A DNA stretch of 64,000 nt from a bacterium (GCA_024226735.1 JAAELL010000252.1:32627-96626); one strand, 5' to 3'; counted from the first letter of the stretch, positions 52,556-62,400 are shown. Translations and numbers: made by a program. The notes: generated by a model from the sequence alone, not told the origin.

Positions 52556-54439
52556 TTGACTGAGTCTTCGAAGGTCGATGTCGCCGAGGCCGGGCTCGCG
52601 GAGCCCGCCTTCCCCTGGGAACAGCCTATTTCGGCCCGCAGGCGTCTCGCCTACGCGCTCCTCGCCTGGGGCATGCTGCTCCTGTCCCAGCCAGGGCTCG
52701 GCAGGCCGCAGGGCTTTGGGCACTGGGCGTTCGTCGCCCTCGCCCCGTGGGCGCTCGCCTGCAGCCGACCCGGCAAGCGCGCGTTTCGCGTCGAGTGGTT
52801 GGCGGCGACGGTCGGACTGTGTGGGTTCGCCTTCTGGATGCGGCACCTGTTCTTGTGGGTCGTGTTCCCCATGGGGGCGGTCCCCGCGCTCTACCTCGCC
52901 GGCGCCGGGGTTCTGTTGCGCCGGCTCGCCCGCCGCTACCCGCTCGCGCTGGCGGTGCCGCTCGCCTGGATGCCGGCCGAGCTCGTGCGCTGGCACCTCA
53001 ATGCACCTTTGAGCTTCGGCTGGTGGCGCGTCGGGACAATGGCGCACGACTCGGTGTGGATGCGCGGATCGGCCCGGCTGTGGGGCGTGTGGGGGCTCAC
53101 GTACGTCTTCGCCGCCTTCGGCGGCTGGTGTGCGGACCTGTGGCGCGCGCGCAAGCTTCCGGTCGGAACGCCGTGGCCGCACGCGCAGCGGACGATTCAC
53201 CTCGCCGGGCTTCTTCCCCTGGCGGCGGCGATCGCGCTCAGCATCGTCCTGACTCCACCCGTGACCCAGCCCGGGCCGCGAGTGCTCGTCGTGCAGCCCG
53301 GGATCGAGCAAGAGGTGAAGGCGTTCACCAAGGACGGGTTCAGGGAGGTCTTCGTGCCGATGGTGTCGTTGACGGTCGAAGGGCTCGCCGCGGCCACGGG
53401 CGAGCCCCCGGACCTGGTCGTTTGGGGCGAGACGATGTACCCCTGGCCCGTGCTCGGGGAGGGGGTGGCCCAGGCCTGGGACGATGGCGTGCGGCCGATC
53501 GGGTACGCACGCTGGACGCCTGACGACGACTACTTCGAGCGGGCGCTCGACCTCGAAGCGGCGATGATCGGCGGGTTGATCTTCGCTCGGCCCGGCGCGC
53601 TGCGCGGTTTTCCGTGGGACTTTGGCCCCGATCGGGTGCCGTTGATCCAGCGGCTGGCTGCCGTGGGGGAGCCTTGGGCAGGTGCCGCTGTGCGCGGGGA
53701 ACGCTGGCTGCCGGAGGGCACGAGCTTTCTCTCGGGCGTCAACCACGTCGTCGTCCACGACGGTCACCTGCGGCGCCAGAACGTCGTCGGGCTCTGGAAC
53801 GCGCGGGGCGAGAAGGTGGGGCTCGGCGGCAAGGTCCACCTCGTGCCGGGGGCCGAGGACCCGCGCGGCTTCCAGCACCTCGATTGGCTCATGGACGTGA
53901 TGGAGGACGAGGGCGGGTACGTGCCGGACTTCCTCTCGGTCGAGGAGGCGGCGGTCGTTCCGCTCGAGACACGCGCCGGCGGGCGTTTCTCCGTGGGGCT
54001 CTCGATCTGCTACGACAATGCATTCGACGATCCCTACACCGCGCCTCTGAGGCGCGAGCCCGTCGATTTCTACGTCGTCGCCAGCAACGAATCCTGGTAC
54101 CGGCGCAGCGTCGAGATGGACCATATGGTCGCCTTCACCAAGCTCCTCGCCGTGGCGACGGGGCGCACGATCGTGCGCGCGACCAACTCGGGCATCTCGA
54201 CCGTCGTCGACGCGGACGGGTACGAAATCGCCCGGCTCGAGGTCGACGGCGAGGCGAAGATCGTGCGCGGCACCCTCCTGGCCGAGGTGCCCGTCCCCGT
54301 CCGCGGATCCGATGGAACGGCGCCCACGACCCTCTACGTGCGCACGGAGCGCTTCCAGCTCGTGCTGTGGTGGGTCGTGATCGTCGCGGCGGCATTGTGC
54401 GCCAGGAAGAACGGTAACCAGCGGCCCGAAGCGCGCTAA
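52556..54439 (+). CDS. lnt: Apolipoprotein N-acyltransferase
   Basis: Lnt adds the third acyl chain to the N-terminal Cys of lipoproteins in the inner membrane. The 627-residue protein has about seven N-terminal membrane helices and a nitrilase-like domain. Its catalytic triad is visible as Glu292 (VVWGETMY), Lys426 (GKVHLVPGAE) and Cys485 (SICYDNAF). ASNESWYRRSVEMDHM and VRATNSGISTVVDADG are further family blocks. It is longer than enterobacterial Lnt (about 510), with a roughly 65-residue insert between the Glu and the Lys. The start is TTG, supported by a Shine-Dalgarno sequence 10 bases upstream. It could serve the lipoproteins of this window. Confidence 0.93.
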   Translation: MTESSKVDVAEAGLAEPAFPWEQPISARRRLAYALLAWGMLLLSQPGLGRPQGFGHWAFVALAPWALACSRPGKRAFRVEWLAATVGLCGFAFWMRHLFLWVVFPMGAVPALYLAGAGVLLRRLARRYPLALAVPLAWMPAELVRWHLNAPLSFGWWRVGTMAHDSVWMRGSARLWGVWGLTYVFAAFGGWCADLWRARKLPVGTPWPHAQRTIHLAGLLPLAAAIALSIVLTPPVTQPGPRVLVVQPGIEQEVKAFTKDGFREVFVPMVSLTVEGLAAATGEPPDLVVWGETMYPWPVLGEGVAQAWDDGVRPIGYARWTPDDDYFERALDLEAAMIGGLIFARPGALRGFPWDFGPDRVPLIQRLAAVGEPWAGAAVRGERWLPEGTSFLSGVNHVVVHDGHLRRQNVVGLWNARGEKVGLGGKVHLVPGAEDPRGFQHLDWLMDVMEDEGGYVPDFLSVEEAAVVPLETRAGGRFSVGLSICYDNAFDDPYTAPLRREPVDFYVVASNESWYRRSVEMDHMVAFTKLLAVATGRTIVRATNSGISTVVDADGYEIARLEVDGEAKIVRGTLLAEVPVPVRGSDGTAPTTLYVRTERFQLVLWWVVIVAAALCARKNGNQRPEAR

Positions 54440-54468
54440 CTCGGCCCGGAACGCTTGTACAGGTGCGC

Positions 54469-54497
54469 TTGACCGCTTTCTGAGCGCCCCCTATACT
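54469..54497 (+). promoter_or_regulatory. Sigma-70-type promoter before the coiled-coil gene
   Basis: TTGACC at 54469-54474 and TATACT at 54492-54497 are separated by exactly 17 bases, close to the ideal housekeeping promoter. It lies 30 bases after the end of lnt and would give a leader of about 130 bases before the ATG at 54632. Confidence 0.7.
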
Positions 54498-54631
54498 CGC
54501 GCCCGCTCCGAAGAGTTGGCGACGATCGACCGTAAGGTCCTTGCCGCTCAAGGTGTTACCCCAGATCCCCCCCGGGGCTCTCCGGAGTCCCCCGACGTCG
54601 CGACGCCGACCCCTCCCCCCCAACTGACCTC

Positions 54632-55489
54632 ATGAGCCCGATCGGACGGATCTTCATCGTTCTGAACTTGGTCCTGGCCGTTCTGTTCCTCGGCTGGTCC
54701 GGAACCCATCTGGCCACCGCCCAGAACTACAAGCAGCAGGCCACTGACCTGCAAAACAAGTACGACACCGACGTCGCCGCCAAGGAAGACGAGATTTCCA
54801 CGCTGCGGAGTGACAAGGGCAAGCTCGAGAGCAGTCTCGGCAACACGCGCACCGAGAAGGACGGTCTCGAGGACAAGAACACGCTCCTCACGACCCAGCT
54901 CGGCGAGGAGAAGCAAAACAACTCGACCCTGCGCTCCAGCGTGGACAGCATCGACGGCAAGCTCGCGCAGTACGCGACGGCGATCGATAACCTGCGCTCG
55001 CAGAACGAGCAGCTGACGACGGAGCGCGCCGCCGCCGACGAGGCGCGCCACCAGGCGGAAAACGCCCAGCAGGCCGCTGTCGAGGACGCCTCCCAGGCGC
55101 GCGAAGAGCTTGCGGAAGCGCAGATGCAGGTCGCGCAGCTCGAAAAAGACGTGACGTCGTCCACCAAGGAGGTTTCGAACCTCGAGACCAAGCTCTCGGT
55201 CCTAATCACACAGACCGGTGCGGACCCGAACCTCGGTCTCTCGATGCCCGTGATCGACGGCGCGGTGCTCAACGTCGACTACGACATCGAGCCTGGCCTC
55301 GTCGCCATCAACAAGGGCTCGAACGACGGCGTCATGCGCGGCTTCACGTTCGACATCTACCGCGGTGGCCAATACAAGGGCCAGGTGCGCGTCGAGAACG
55401 TCCAGAGCGGAATGGCGACCTGCGTCATCACCAAGACGTGGGAAGGCCGCACGATCAGCCAGGGCGACAGCGCCTCCACCCGTATCTGA
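54632..55489 (+). CDS. Membrane-anchored coiled-coil protein of unknown function
   Basis: This 285-residue protein has an N-terminal signal anchor (IFIVLNLVLAVLFLGWSG, residues about 6-24). A long charged coiled coil occupies about residues 30-195 (heptads such as LRSDKGKLESSLGNTRTEKD). A small C-terminal beta-rich domain follows (GAVLNVDYDIEPGLVAINKG, FTFDIYRGGQYKGQVRVENV), reminiscent of the C-terminal part of cell-shape or secretion scaffolds such as MreC-like proteins. It probably sits in the inner membrane with the coil in the periplasm. It precedes a small membrane protein and the mre cluster, which hints at an envelope role. No Shine-Dalgarno sequence is evident. Confidence 0.8.
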   Translation: MSPIGRIFIVLNLVLAVLFLGWSGTHLATAQNYKQQATDLQNKYDTDVAAKEDEISTLRSDKGKLESSLGNTRTEKDGLEDKNTLLTTQLGEEKQNNSTLRSSVDSIDGKLAQYATAIDNLRSQNEQLTTERAAADEARHQAENAQQAAVEDASQAREELAEAQMQVAQLEKDVTSSTKEVSNLETKLSVLITQTGADPNLGLSMPVIDGAVLNVDYDIEPGLVAINKGSNDGVMRGFTFDIYRGGQYKGQVRVENVQSGMATCVITKTWEGRTISQGDSASTRI

Positions 55490-55509
55490 CCGTCTGAGGA
55501 GGACGCACC

Positions 55510-55743
55510 ATGGCACGTAGTCGCAAGAAAGCGCCCGCCCGGGGCCGTTCCGGATCCGGTGGTGGAGGCCGCGCTCAATCGCGCAAGGCCACGCCGGCTC
55601 CCGAAGTCGAAGTCGTCGAGGAGGAAAAGGGCCTCGGCATGGACGACGGAATCGCGATCGTCACCGCGATTATTTTGCTCGTCGCGTTCCTGATGGTCGA
55701 TCGCGGCCGGGGGATGTTTGGCGAAGGGATGTTCTTCAAGTAG
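55510..55743 (+). CDS. Small membrane protein with basic N-terminal tail
   Basis: This 77-residue protein has an Arg/Lys/Gly/Ser-rich N-terminal half (MARSRKKAPARGRSGSGGGG), a short acidic stretch, then one membrane segment (IAIVTAIILLVAFLMV, about residues 48-64) and a short tail. An AGGAGG site 7 bases before the ATG supports the start. The gene follows the coiled-coil gene by 20 bases and is closed by a strong terminator, so the two form a transcription unit of their own. The family is not recognised. Confidence 0.75.
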   Translation: MARSRKKAPARGRSGSGGGGRAQSRKATPAPEVEVVEEEKGLGMDDGIAIVTAIILLVAFLMVDRGRGMFGEGMFFK

Positions 55744-55762
55744 GCGACGGTCGTCTGCAGTC

Positions 55763-55812
55763 ACGCGAGGCGTGGATCGATTCGTTCGATCCGCGCCTCG
55801 TGGCGTTTTTGT
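55763..55812 (+). terminator. Rho-independent terminator
   Basis: CGAGGCGTGGATCG at 55766-55779 pairs with CGATCCGCGCCTCG at 55787-55800 (one G-T pair). TGGCG and a run of five T residues follow at 55806-55810. It ends the coiled-coil / small-membrane-protein unit. Confidence 0.85.
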
Positions 55813-55814
55813 CT

Positions 55815-55861
55815 CCTCGTTGCTCGTCACCAGGCCGCAGGCCAGGTGACGAGCAACGGGG
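55815..55861. repeat. Palindromic repeat, copy 1 (left of mreB)
   Basis: GTTGCTCGTCACC at 55819-55831 and GGTGACGAGCAAC at 55845-55857 form an inverted repeat around AGGCCGCAGGCCA. The right arm continues into a run of GGGAACGGG units. A longer copy with the same core lies at 57233-57309, on the other side of mreB. The core also reads as a short peptide-like frame (ARHLACGQVTS), but no gene is supported. Confidence 0.75.
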
Positions 55862-56040
55862 CAAGCGGGAACGGGCACGGGAACCGGAACGGGAAGGTGA
55901 AGCGCGCCGGGGCCCGAAACGTCGCGGCCGCCGAGAACAAAAGGGCCCCAACCAACACCAACACCAAGGTTATCCACAACCGTCCAACACCCCACCCCCG
56001 ACCCCCCCGACACAAAACCGTCAGGCGCGCTCTTCCGCGC

Positions 56041-56068
56041 TTGATTGCGGTTTCCAGAAGCCTAGACT
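56041..56068 (+). promoter_or_regulatory. Sigma-70-type promoter for the mre operon
   Basis: TTGATT at 56041-56046 and TAGACT at 56063-56068 are spaced by 16 bases, about 60 bases before the mreB start. It is the only good pair between the terminator and mreB. Confidence 0.6.
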
Positions 56069-56080
56069 CCGATTTCATGT

Positions 56081-56099
56081 GGGGGGCAAAACGCCCCCC
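56081..56099 (+). promoter_or_regulatory. GC hairpin in the mreB leader
   Basis: GGGGGGC at 56081-56087 and GCCCCCC at 56093-56099 can pair over the loop AAAAC. It lies just after the predicted transcription start and upstream of the ribosome-binding site (GGAGGG, 56114-56119). No T run follows, so it is more likely a stabilising or regulatory leader hairpin than a terminator. Confidence 0.5.
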
Positions 56100-56125
56100 T
56101 GGCGCGCGCAAATGGAGGGTGGAAC

Positions 56126-57187
56126 TTGAGTGTCTTCAAGCCGATGGAGTGGGCGTTCGGACACCTCTCCGTCGACATGGGCATCGACCTCGGTACCGCC
56201 AACACGCTGGTGTGCGCGCGGGGACGGGGAATCATCCTCAACGAGCCGAGCGTTGTCGCGGTCAAGAAAGGCACCAACGAGGTGCTGCTCGACGGGATGG
56301 CGGTCGGCAACACGGCGAAGGCAATGCTCGGCAAGACGCCGGGCTCGATCGAGGCCGTGCGTCCCCTGCGCCACGGGGTCATCGCTGACTTCGACGTCAC
56401 CGAGAAGATGCTCCGCTACTTCATCACGAAGGTGCACGAGGGGCGTCACTGGGTGAAGCCGCAGGTCGTGATCGCCGTCCCCGTCGGCATCACCGCCGTC
56501 GAGCGACGCGCCGTCATCCACTCCGCCGAGCGCGCGGGCGCGCGCCGCGTCTACCTGATCGACGAGCCCATGGCCGCGGGAATCGGGTGCGACATGCCGG
56601 TGACCGAGGCGCGCGGCTCGCTGATCGTCGACATCGGTGGCGGCACGACCGAGATTGCCGTGCTGTCGCTGGCCGGTGCCGTCGTCTCCACGTCCCTGCG
56701 CGTCGCGGGCGACGAGATGGACGAGGCGATCGGCAACCACCTGCGCCGCCAGCACAACCTCCTGATCGGCGAGCAGACCGCCGAACGCATCAAGCTCACC
56801 ATCGGCTCGGCGTGGCAGATGGAGCAGGAGCTGTCGATGGAGGTGAAGGGGCGCGACTCGATCCAAGGCCTCCCGCGCCGCACCACGGTGACTTCGATCG
56901 AGATCCGCGAGTGCTTGACGCACCCCGTGCGGCTCATCTGCGAAGCGATCCGGGGCATCCTCGAGGAGGCCCCGCCCGAGATCTCGGCGGACCTCGTCGA
57001 CACGGGCATCACGCTCGTGGGTGGGGGGGCGCTGTTGTACGGGATCACGAACTCGATTTCGGACCACCTCGGGGTTCCGGTTCGAGTGGCGGAGGATCCG
57101 TTGACGGCGGTGGCGCGTGGGACGGGGATCTTCCTGGACAAGCTCGACGTGTTCTCGCGGGTCTTGTCGACGGAAGAGGACATGTAG
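56126..57187 (+). CDS. mreB: Rod shape-determining protein MreB
   Basis: MreB is a bacterial actin that assembles on the inner membrane and guides lateral wall synthesis. The 353 residues include the phosphate-1 loop MGIDLGTANTLVCARG, HGVIADFDVTEKMLRYF, DEPMAAGIGCDMPVTEARGSLIVDIGGGTTEIAVLS-type phosphate-2 sequence (in shorter blocks) and LVGGGALLYGI for adenosine binding. The start is TTG with GGAGGG 6 bases upstream; the ATG six codons later (56144) has no such site. It heads the mreB-mreC-mreD-PBP2-rodA set but is separated from mreC by a long hairpin repeat, so downstream expression may be attenuated. Confidence 0.97.
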   Translation: MSVFKPMEWAFGHLSVDMGIDLGTANTLVCARGRGIILNEPSVVAVKKGTNEVLLDGMAVGNTAKAMLGKTPGSIEAVRPLRHGVIADFDVTEKMLRYFITKVHEGRHWVKPQVVIAVPVGITAVERRAVIHSAERAGARRVYLIDEPMAAGIGCDMPVTEARGSLIVDIGGGTTEIAVLSLAGAVVSTSLRVAGDEMDEAIGNHLRRQHNLLIGEQTAERIKLTIGSAWQMEQELSMEVKGRDSIQGLPRRTTVTSIEIRECLTHPVRLICEAIRGILEEAPPEISADLVDTGITLVGGGALLYGITNSISDHLGVPVRVAEDPLTAVARGTGIFLDKLDVFSRVLSTEEDM

Positions 57188-57232
57188 GCCCTTTGCCGCC
57201 GTGCCCCGCCGGCGGTTGGACTACCCACCCGT

Positions 57233-57309
57233 TCCCGTTCCCGCTTGCCCCGTCGCTCGTTACCTGGCCGCAGGCCAGGTGACGAGCGACGGGGCGAGCG
57301 GGAACGGGT
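57233..57309. repeat. Long palindromic repeat, copy 2 (between mreB and mreC)
   Basis: Arms of 37 bases (57233-57269 and 57273-57309) match at 34 positions around a GCA loop. The inner core, CTGGCCGCAGGCCAG with flanking GTGACGAGC, is the same as in the copy left of mreB. As RNA it would form a very stable hairpin inside the mre operon. It could damp read-through from mreB into mreC or stabilise the mreB message, as REP/BIME elements do. Confidence 0.8.
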
Positions 57310-57447
57310 CGGAATGACGGCCGCACGACAGGTCAAACTGCGCGGCGCGCCCAAGTGACTGTCGCCCCGCCACTCCCTACCATCCGTTCAGCGGCGGACC
57401 GGGGGGACCACAGCGAACTCCACCCGCCCAAGAACCGCGAGTTCCCT

Positions 57448-58863
57448 GTGACGCCCTCCCGCACGCGCACCTTCCACTGGACCCTCTGCCTGGTCCTCGC
57501 CCTCCTGGCGATCCGCCCGATCGCTCTGGTCGATCGCCTCTTCGCGATCGCACTCGCTCCGACGCGCGTGCTCGCCGAGCTCGCGGGCCCGATCGGTTGG
57601 CTCCAGAGCCGGCGGGTGCTCGCGGCCGGTCCTGGGGATGACGTCGTGCGGGCGGAGGTCGCGCGTCACCACGCGCTCGAGCAGGCGGTGCTCGACTCGG
57701 CGCTGCCGTCTCCGGGCTACCTGCCCGCGGGGGCGCGCGCGGTGCACGCCGAGGTCATCGGTCGGCGGCGGGACGATCTCGACACGATCGAGATCCGCGT
57801 CGAGGACATGGCTGGGCTGCGCGCCGGGCTTCCGGTCGTCAGCGGCGATTGCTTCGTCGGCTTGACCGAGGTGCTGCCCGACCCCGGTGATCCGCGCTAC
57901 CGGCACGGCCTCGCGACGGTACGGCTGATCACGGCGCGCGACTCGCGGATCGGGGCGCTCTCGAGCGACGAGTCCTCGGGCGCTGCCACGTGTCAGATGG
58001 TCGTGGGCGCGCTCGCGCCGCGCGCGGACGCCTTGCATCTCGACGTGCACAACCCTGCGGACCGCTCCGTGCAGTCCGGCGAGGTCGTCGTCTATGAGCC
58101 CGAGGGCCTGCGCGAAGGCCTCGCCTACATCGCCAACGGGTTCCTGCTCGGCGACCTGGTGCTCGAGCCGGTCTACCCGATCGGCCCGCGGGGCGAGCCG
58201 ATCGTCGAAGAGCGCTTCGCGAAGTCCGTGCTCGGCGTTCGTCCGCGGCTCGACTACGCGACCGGGCTCTACCAGGTGCTCGTGTTGACGCCCGACGCCG
58301 GCGCGGCCGGTCCGGCGCGACAGCGCGAGGACGTGCTCGAGGACGGGCTTTGGACCCTCGCGCGCATGCCGCTGCGCGGCGAGCCGTCGCCCTGGCGCGA
58401 GGGGCGCAAGCTCGGGATCGGCACACGCCACGGCGTGCGCGCGGGCGCGGCGCTCGCCTCGGGCGCGCGGCTGGTGGGGCGCGTGCTGCGCTCGGGGCCC
58501 GTCGCGGCCGATGTCGCCCTGCTCGCCGATCCCGGTTTCAGCGTTCTGGCGATCGCGATGGTCGAGACCGGCGGCGAGCCGACCGCGCACGTGCTCGGTC
58601 GGCTGCGTGGGCTGGGGCGCGCGCGCGACGGCACGCTGCGGTTCGAGTGGCCCGCCACGCTGCCGCTCGCGGGCGCGGGCGAGGTGCGAGCCGAGATCTG
58701 GACCGGATCGGGGGAGCGCGGCGTGCCGCGCGGGCTCTTGATCGGCGCGAGCGCGCTCCCGCGTGGCGCGGGGCCGCACGTGCTGCACGTGAGCCCGCCG
58801 GACGCGGGCGCGGAGCCCGCGCGGATCGCGGTGCGCCTCGGCGCGGGGGAGCGCGGCTCGTGA
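57448..58863 (+). CDS. mreC: Rod shape-determining protein MreC (divergent)
   Basis: MreC links MreB to the periplasmic wall-synthesis complex. The protein has a short cytoplasmic start, a membrane segment (TLCLVLALLAIRPIALVDRL), a short helical stretch with ARHHALEQAV, and two beta-rich domains. Sequence identity to classic MreC is weak. The call rests on the topology, on repeated glycine-rich turns (GTRHGVRAGAALASGARLVG near the C terminus resembles the MreC core) and on its place between mreB and mreD. I prefer the GTG at 57448; a GTG at 57355 would add a 31-residue leader without signal character. At 471 residues it is longer than usual. The stop overlaps the mreD start (GTGA). Confidence 0.75.
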   Translation: MTPSRTRTFHWTLCLVLALLAIRPIALVDRLFAIALAPTRVLAELAGPIGWLQSRRVLAAGPGDDVVRAEVARHHALEQAVLDSALPSPGYLPAGARAVHAEVIGRRRDDLDTIEIRVEDMAGLRAGLPVVSGDCFVGLTEVLPDPGDPRYRHGLATVRLITARDSRIGALSSDESSGAATCQMVVGALAPRADALHLDVHNPADRSVQSGEVVVYEPEGLREGLAYIANGFLLGDLVLEPVYPIGPRGEPIVEERFAKSVLGVRPRLDYATGLYQVLVLTPDAGAAGPARQREDVLEDGLWTLARMPLRGEPSPWREGRKLGIGTRHGVRAGAALASGARLVGRVLRSGPVAADVALLADPGFSVLAIAMVETGGEPTAHVLGRLRGLGRARDGTLRFEWPATLPLAGAGEVRAEIWTGSGERGVPRGLLIGASALPRGAGPHVLHVSPPDAGAEPARIAVRLGAGERGS

Positions 58864-59405
58864 CGCGCGCACGCTGGATCTCGTGGCTGATGCTCGCGGT
58901 GTGGGCGAGCTGGCTCACCGCGGCGCAGAGCGTTCTGGTCGCCAAGACCTTCCTCGGTGCGTGGGTGCCCGATGTCGGACTCCTGTTCGTCGTCGTGTGC
59001 GCGAGCCGTTTCGAGACGCGCGACGTGCCGCGCGCGGCGCTCCTGCTCGGCGTCGTGCGCTCGGCGTACACGGTCGAGTCGCCCGCGGCCGTGCTCGCCG
59101 GGTTCCTGGCGGCGAGCCTGGTCGTGCACGGCGTGCGGACCTACGCCGACGTCGCCGGCCCGTTGGCGCGCGCGGCGCTCGCGGCCTCGCTCGTCGTTCT
59201 CTTCGACGCTTGGCTCGTCGTTGCGGAGTCGCTGCGCGGCGGCGCCGATGCCGGGCGGGGCGCATCCGGGGTCGGCGCGGCCCTGCTGGGCGCTTCGCCC
59301 TCGTTCGCCGCCGGCGCGATCGCGACGGCGATCGTCGGCATCGCGTTCGGCGGCGCGCTCACCCACCTTCCCGGGCTCACTCCGCTGCGGAGGCCGCGAT
59401 GGTGA
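58860..59405 (+). CDS. mreD: Rod shape-determining protein MreD (divergent)
   Basis: This 181-residue inner-membrane protein has about five hydrophobic segments (WISWLMLAVWASWLTAAQS, VPDVGLLFVVVCA, AAVLAGFLAASLVV, AALAASLVVLFDAWLVV, AGAIATAIVGIAFGGAL). The GTG start overlaps the mreC stop by four bases and its own stop overlaps the PBP2 start by seven. The family assignment depends on size, topology and position, since MreD sequences are poorly conserved. Confidence 0.75.
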   Translation: MTRARWISWLMLAVWASWLTAAQSVLVAKTFLGAWVPDVGLLFVVVCASRFETRDVPRAALLLGVVRSAYTVESPAAVLAGFLAASLVVHGVRTYADVAGPLARAALAASLVVLFDAWLVVAESLRGGADAGRGASGVGAALLGASPSFAAGAIATAIVGIAFGGALTHLPGLTPLRRPRW

Positions 59406-62400
59406 GCCTGCGTCGATTCGGCCCGTTGATGGGCGCCGTCGTCGTCTTCCTCGTGTTGACCCTGTCGCGCCTGTTCGACATTCAGGTACGCGAGCACGAC
59501 GTCTGGGCGCGTGAGGCCGTGAACCTCGTACGCTCGGCGACGATCGAGCCCTACCGGCGCGGCGAGATCACCGCGCGCGGCGGCGAGGTCCTGGTGCGCG
59601 ACCAGGAGGTGTACGAGCTCGAGTTCGTGTGGCGCGACTTCCGCCGCGGGCACGCGCTCGGACAGGTGGCGATGCTGCGGTCGTTGCTCTTGATGCGACC
59701 CGTATCGCTCGAGGAGACGCGTGAATGGCTGCACGTCTGGGCCGACGATTTCTTGGCCCTGTCTCCGGCGGAGATCGATGCCTTCGGGCGCGGGGAGTCG
59801 ATCGCCGTCGGCGAGAAGTTCGTCCCGCGTGCACCGGGCGAGAGCGCGCGCGCCCGGCGTGCCGCGGCGCGCGCGGAGCGGCGCTGGGGGCGCTCGCGCG
59901 ACCTGCACTTCTACATCTACGCCCTGCTCGATCTCGACCGCCGTGAGCGGCGCGCGATCAACAAGTACCGCGACGAGGCTGAATGGGAGCGACCGTACGT
60001 CGAGCTGCAGGCGCTGATCGCCGGCGAGGAAGAGCGGCTCGATTCGGCGAAGATGGCGATCCGCGAGCGAGTGCACGCGCGCCTCGAGCAGTCGTTCGAG
60101 CACCTCGCGCGGCTCGCGAGCCGGATCGACTGGGCGACCCTACCCGACGTCCTCGCGCCGACCGACACCGGGCGGCTCATCGTGCTTCTCGAGAGCACGC
60201 GGCGCTACGTCGAGGACACCACGGCGGACGAGCTGTTTCGGCGCGCGGCGGGCTTCGGCGCCTCCCGGCTGGACGCGATCAACCTCGCGCGCTTGGACCT
60301 CGACTGGCTCCGGCGCTGCCTCTACTGGGACACGACGCGGCTCGAGGAGTGGATCGTCGCGCGCGGTGAGCTCTGGCCGCGGGCCGTCGAGGAGCACCTC
60401 GCCGGTCACGCGATCGCGCGCTTCAAGCTCGGCGAGGATCGCGCGGAGCCCGGCGACCGCGTGTTGAGCGGCCTCGCCCACGCTTTCCGCGCGCGCGCGG
60501 TGCGGCGCCGCGCGCAGGTCATTCCACGCGACTGGCGCCGGGTGAGCGACCTGGTCGTGATCGATCGCTTTCGCGGGCGCTTCATGGATACGGATGTGGT
60601 CCCCGACGCGTTGCTGGAGGATGTGCTCCCGTTCCAGGGCGACGACCTTCGCGCCGCGAGCGGCTCGGACCGCGAACGGCTCGGCTTGGCCCTGCGCTCG
60701 ACGGGGCTCGTGAACCCCTACGACGCCGTCCAGGACCTCTGGGATCTGGCGGCGCCGCGTCGGCTGACGTGGGATCCCGAGGACGAGGTGACCGTCACCG
60801 ACGTGCTCCTCGCCTGGGACCGGCTGCTGCAGGAGCGCATCGCCGCGATCTTCGAGCACATGCCCGAGCGCGTGCAGCTCGCGAGCGACTTCGTCGACGC
60901 CGCGCTCGAGGATCGTCCGTTCGTCGTGCGTGACCGGGGCGCACGCCCGCAGCGCATCGCCACCGATCCGCCCTACGACCTCGTGCATCTGGTGACCCGC
61001 CACCCCCCGCGCTACGCCGGCTTTCACGTTCGGAGCACGACGCGGCGCGTGCCCGCCGCGTTCCACGATTCCGAACGCGAGCATCCCGTGGCGCGCGAGC
61101 TGATCGGCCGCGTGCGTGCGCCGTACCTTGTCAATCTGTTGAAGGCGCGCGAGTTCGAGCTGCAGCTCTTCGAGCTGCAGCGCAAGCTCAAGCTCTTGGA
61201 GGAGGACCGGGCCGAGATCCTCGACGCGATCGAGAAGACCTACCACGCGGGCGAGTTCATGGGTGGGAGCGGCATCGAGGGCTACTTCAACGACGAGCTC
61301 ACCGGCATCAACGGCTACCGCGAGAGCCAGGGGCTGCAGGACCAGCGCGAGGGCAACCGCGCGCCGATCCACGAGCCGCCGCGCGACGGCCACGCGCTGA
61401 CCATGACCTTGGACCTCGAACTCTCGCGCGTCGCGCAGGCGGTGCTCGAGCATCCCGAACCGACGCCGGCGGACGAGGAGCGCCCCGACCGCGTGTGGTG
61501 GGCGCACCCCGTCGGGGCGATCGCCTTGATCACGCCGGCGGGCGACGTCCTCGTCGCGGCGTCGACTCCGCTCGAGCCGGGAAAGGTGCCCGGCCCTGGC
61601 CAGGACGGGCAGCGGCTCTTCGCCCACGAGCGCACGCTGCGCCAGTACACGTTCCACCCACCCGGCTCGGTCTTCAAGCCGTTCGTGGCCGCGTGGGCGA
61701 TCGAGAAGTACGGCGCGTCCGCCGAGAATTTCATCGCCGATTGCGTCGTACAGGAGGGGGACCACGCGGCCGGGTTCGGCCGCATGCACTGCCATGCGCG
61801 CTGGGGCCACGGCGAGGGCATCGATCTTCACAACTCGCTCGTCGTCTCGTGCAACAGCTACTTCGCGGCACTCGGCGAGCTCATCTATGACGGGGCCGAG
61901 ATGCGCGAGATGGCCCACGCGTTTGGCTTCAACCGCCCGACAGGCATACGTTCGATGGGGGACGGTCGGACCGGTCTCTTCGAGAACCACGAGTCGCGCG
62001 GCTTCCTGTCGGGAACGGGACCGGACTCGGACGTGCTGCGCCAGCGGCTGGCGAACGGCTTGGCGCACATCTCCTCGACGCCGCTGCAGGTTGCCCGGGC
62101 CTACGCGGGGCTGTCGACCGGCGACCTGCCGGAGCTGCGGCTCGTCTCGCACGTCGAAGGCCAGGAGCTCCCGGCCGTGAGCGAGCGTTTGCCGATCGGC
62201 GCGCACGCGCTCGAGATCGTCCGGCGCGGTCTGGCGGACGTCGTGAAGTCGGGGTCGGCGTCGGGCAAGAGGCTCGACGAGGAGTCGCTGGGCTTCACGT
62301 TTTCCGCCAAGACGGGCAGCGCCGACTACATCTCGGAGGGCCTCGTCCCCGTCGAGCCGCGCGCGCCGCTCGCGAGCTACACGTTCGACACGGGGGTGCG

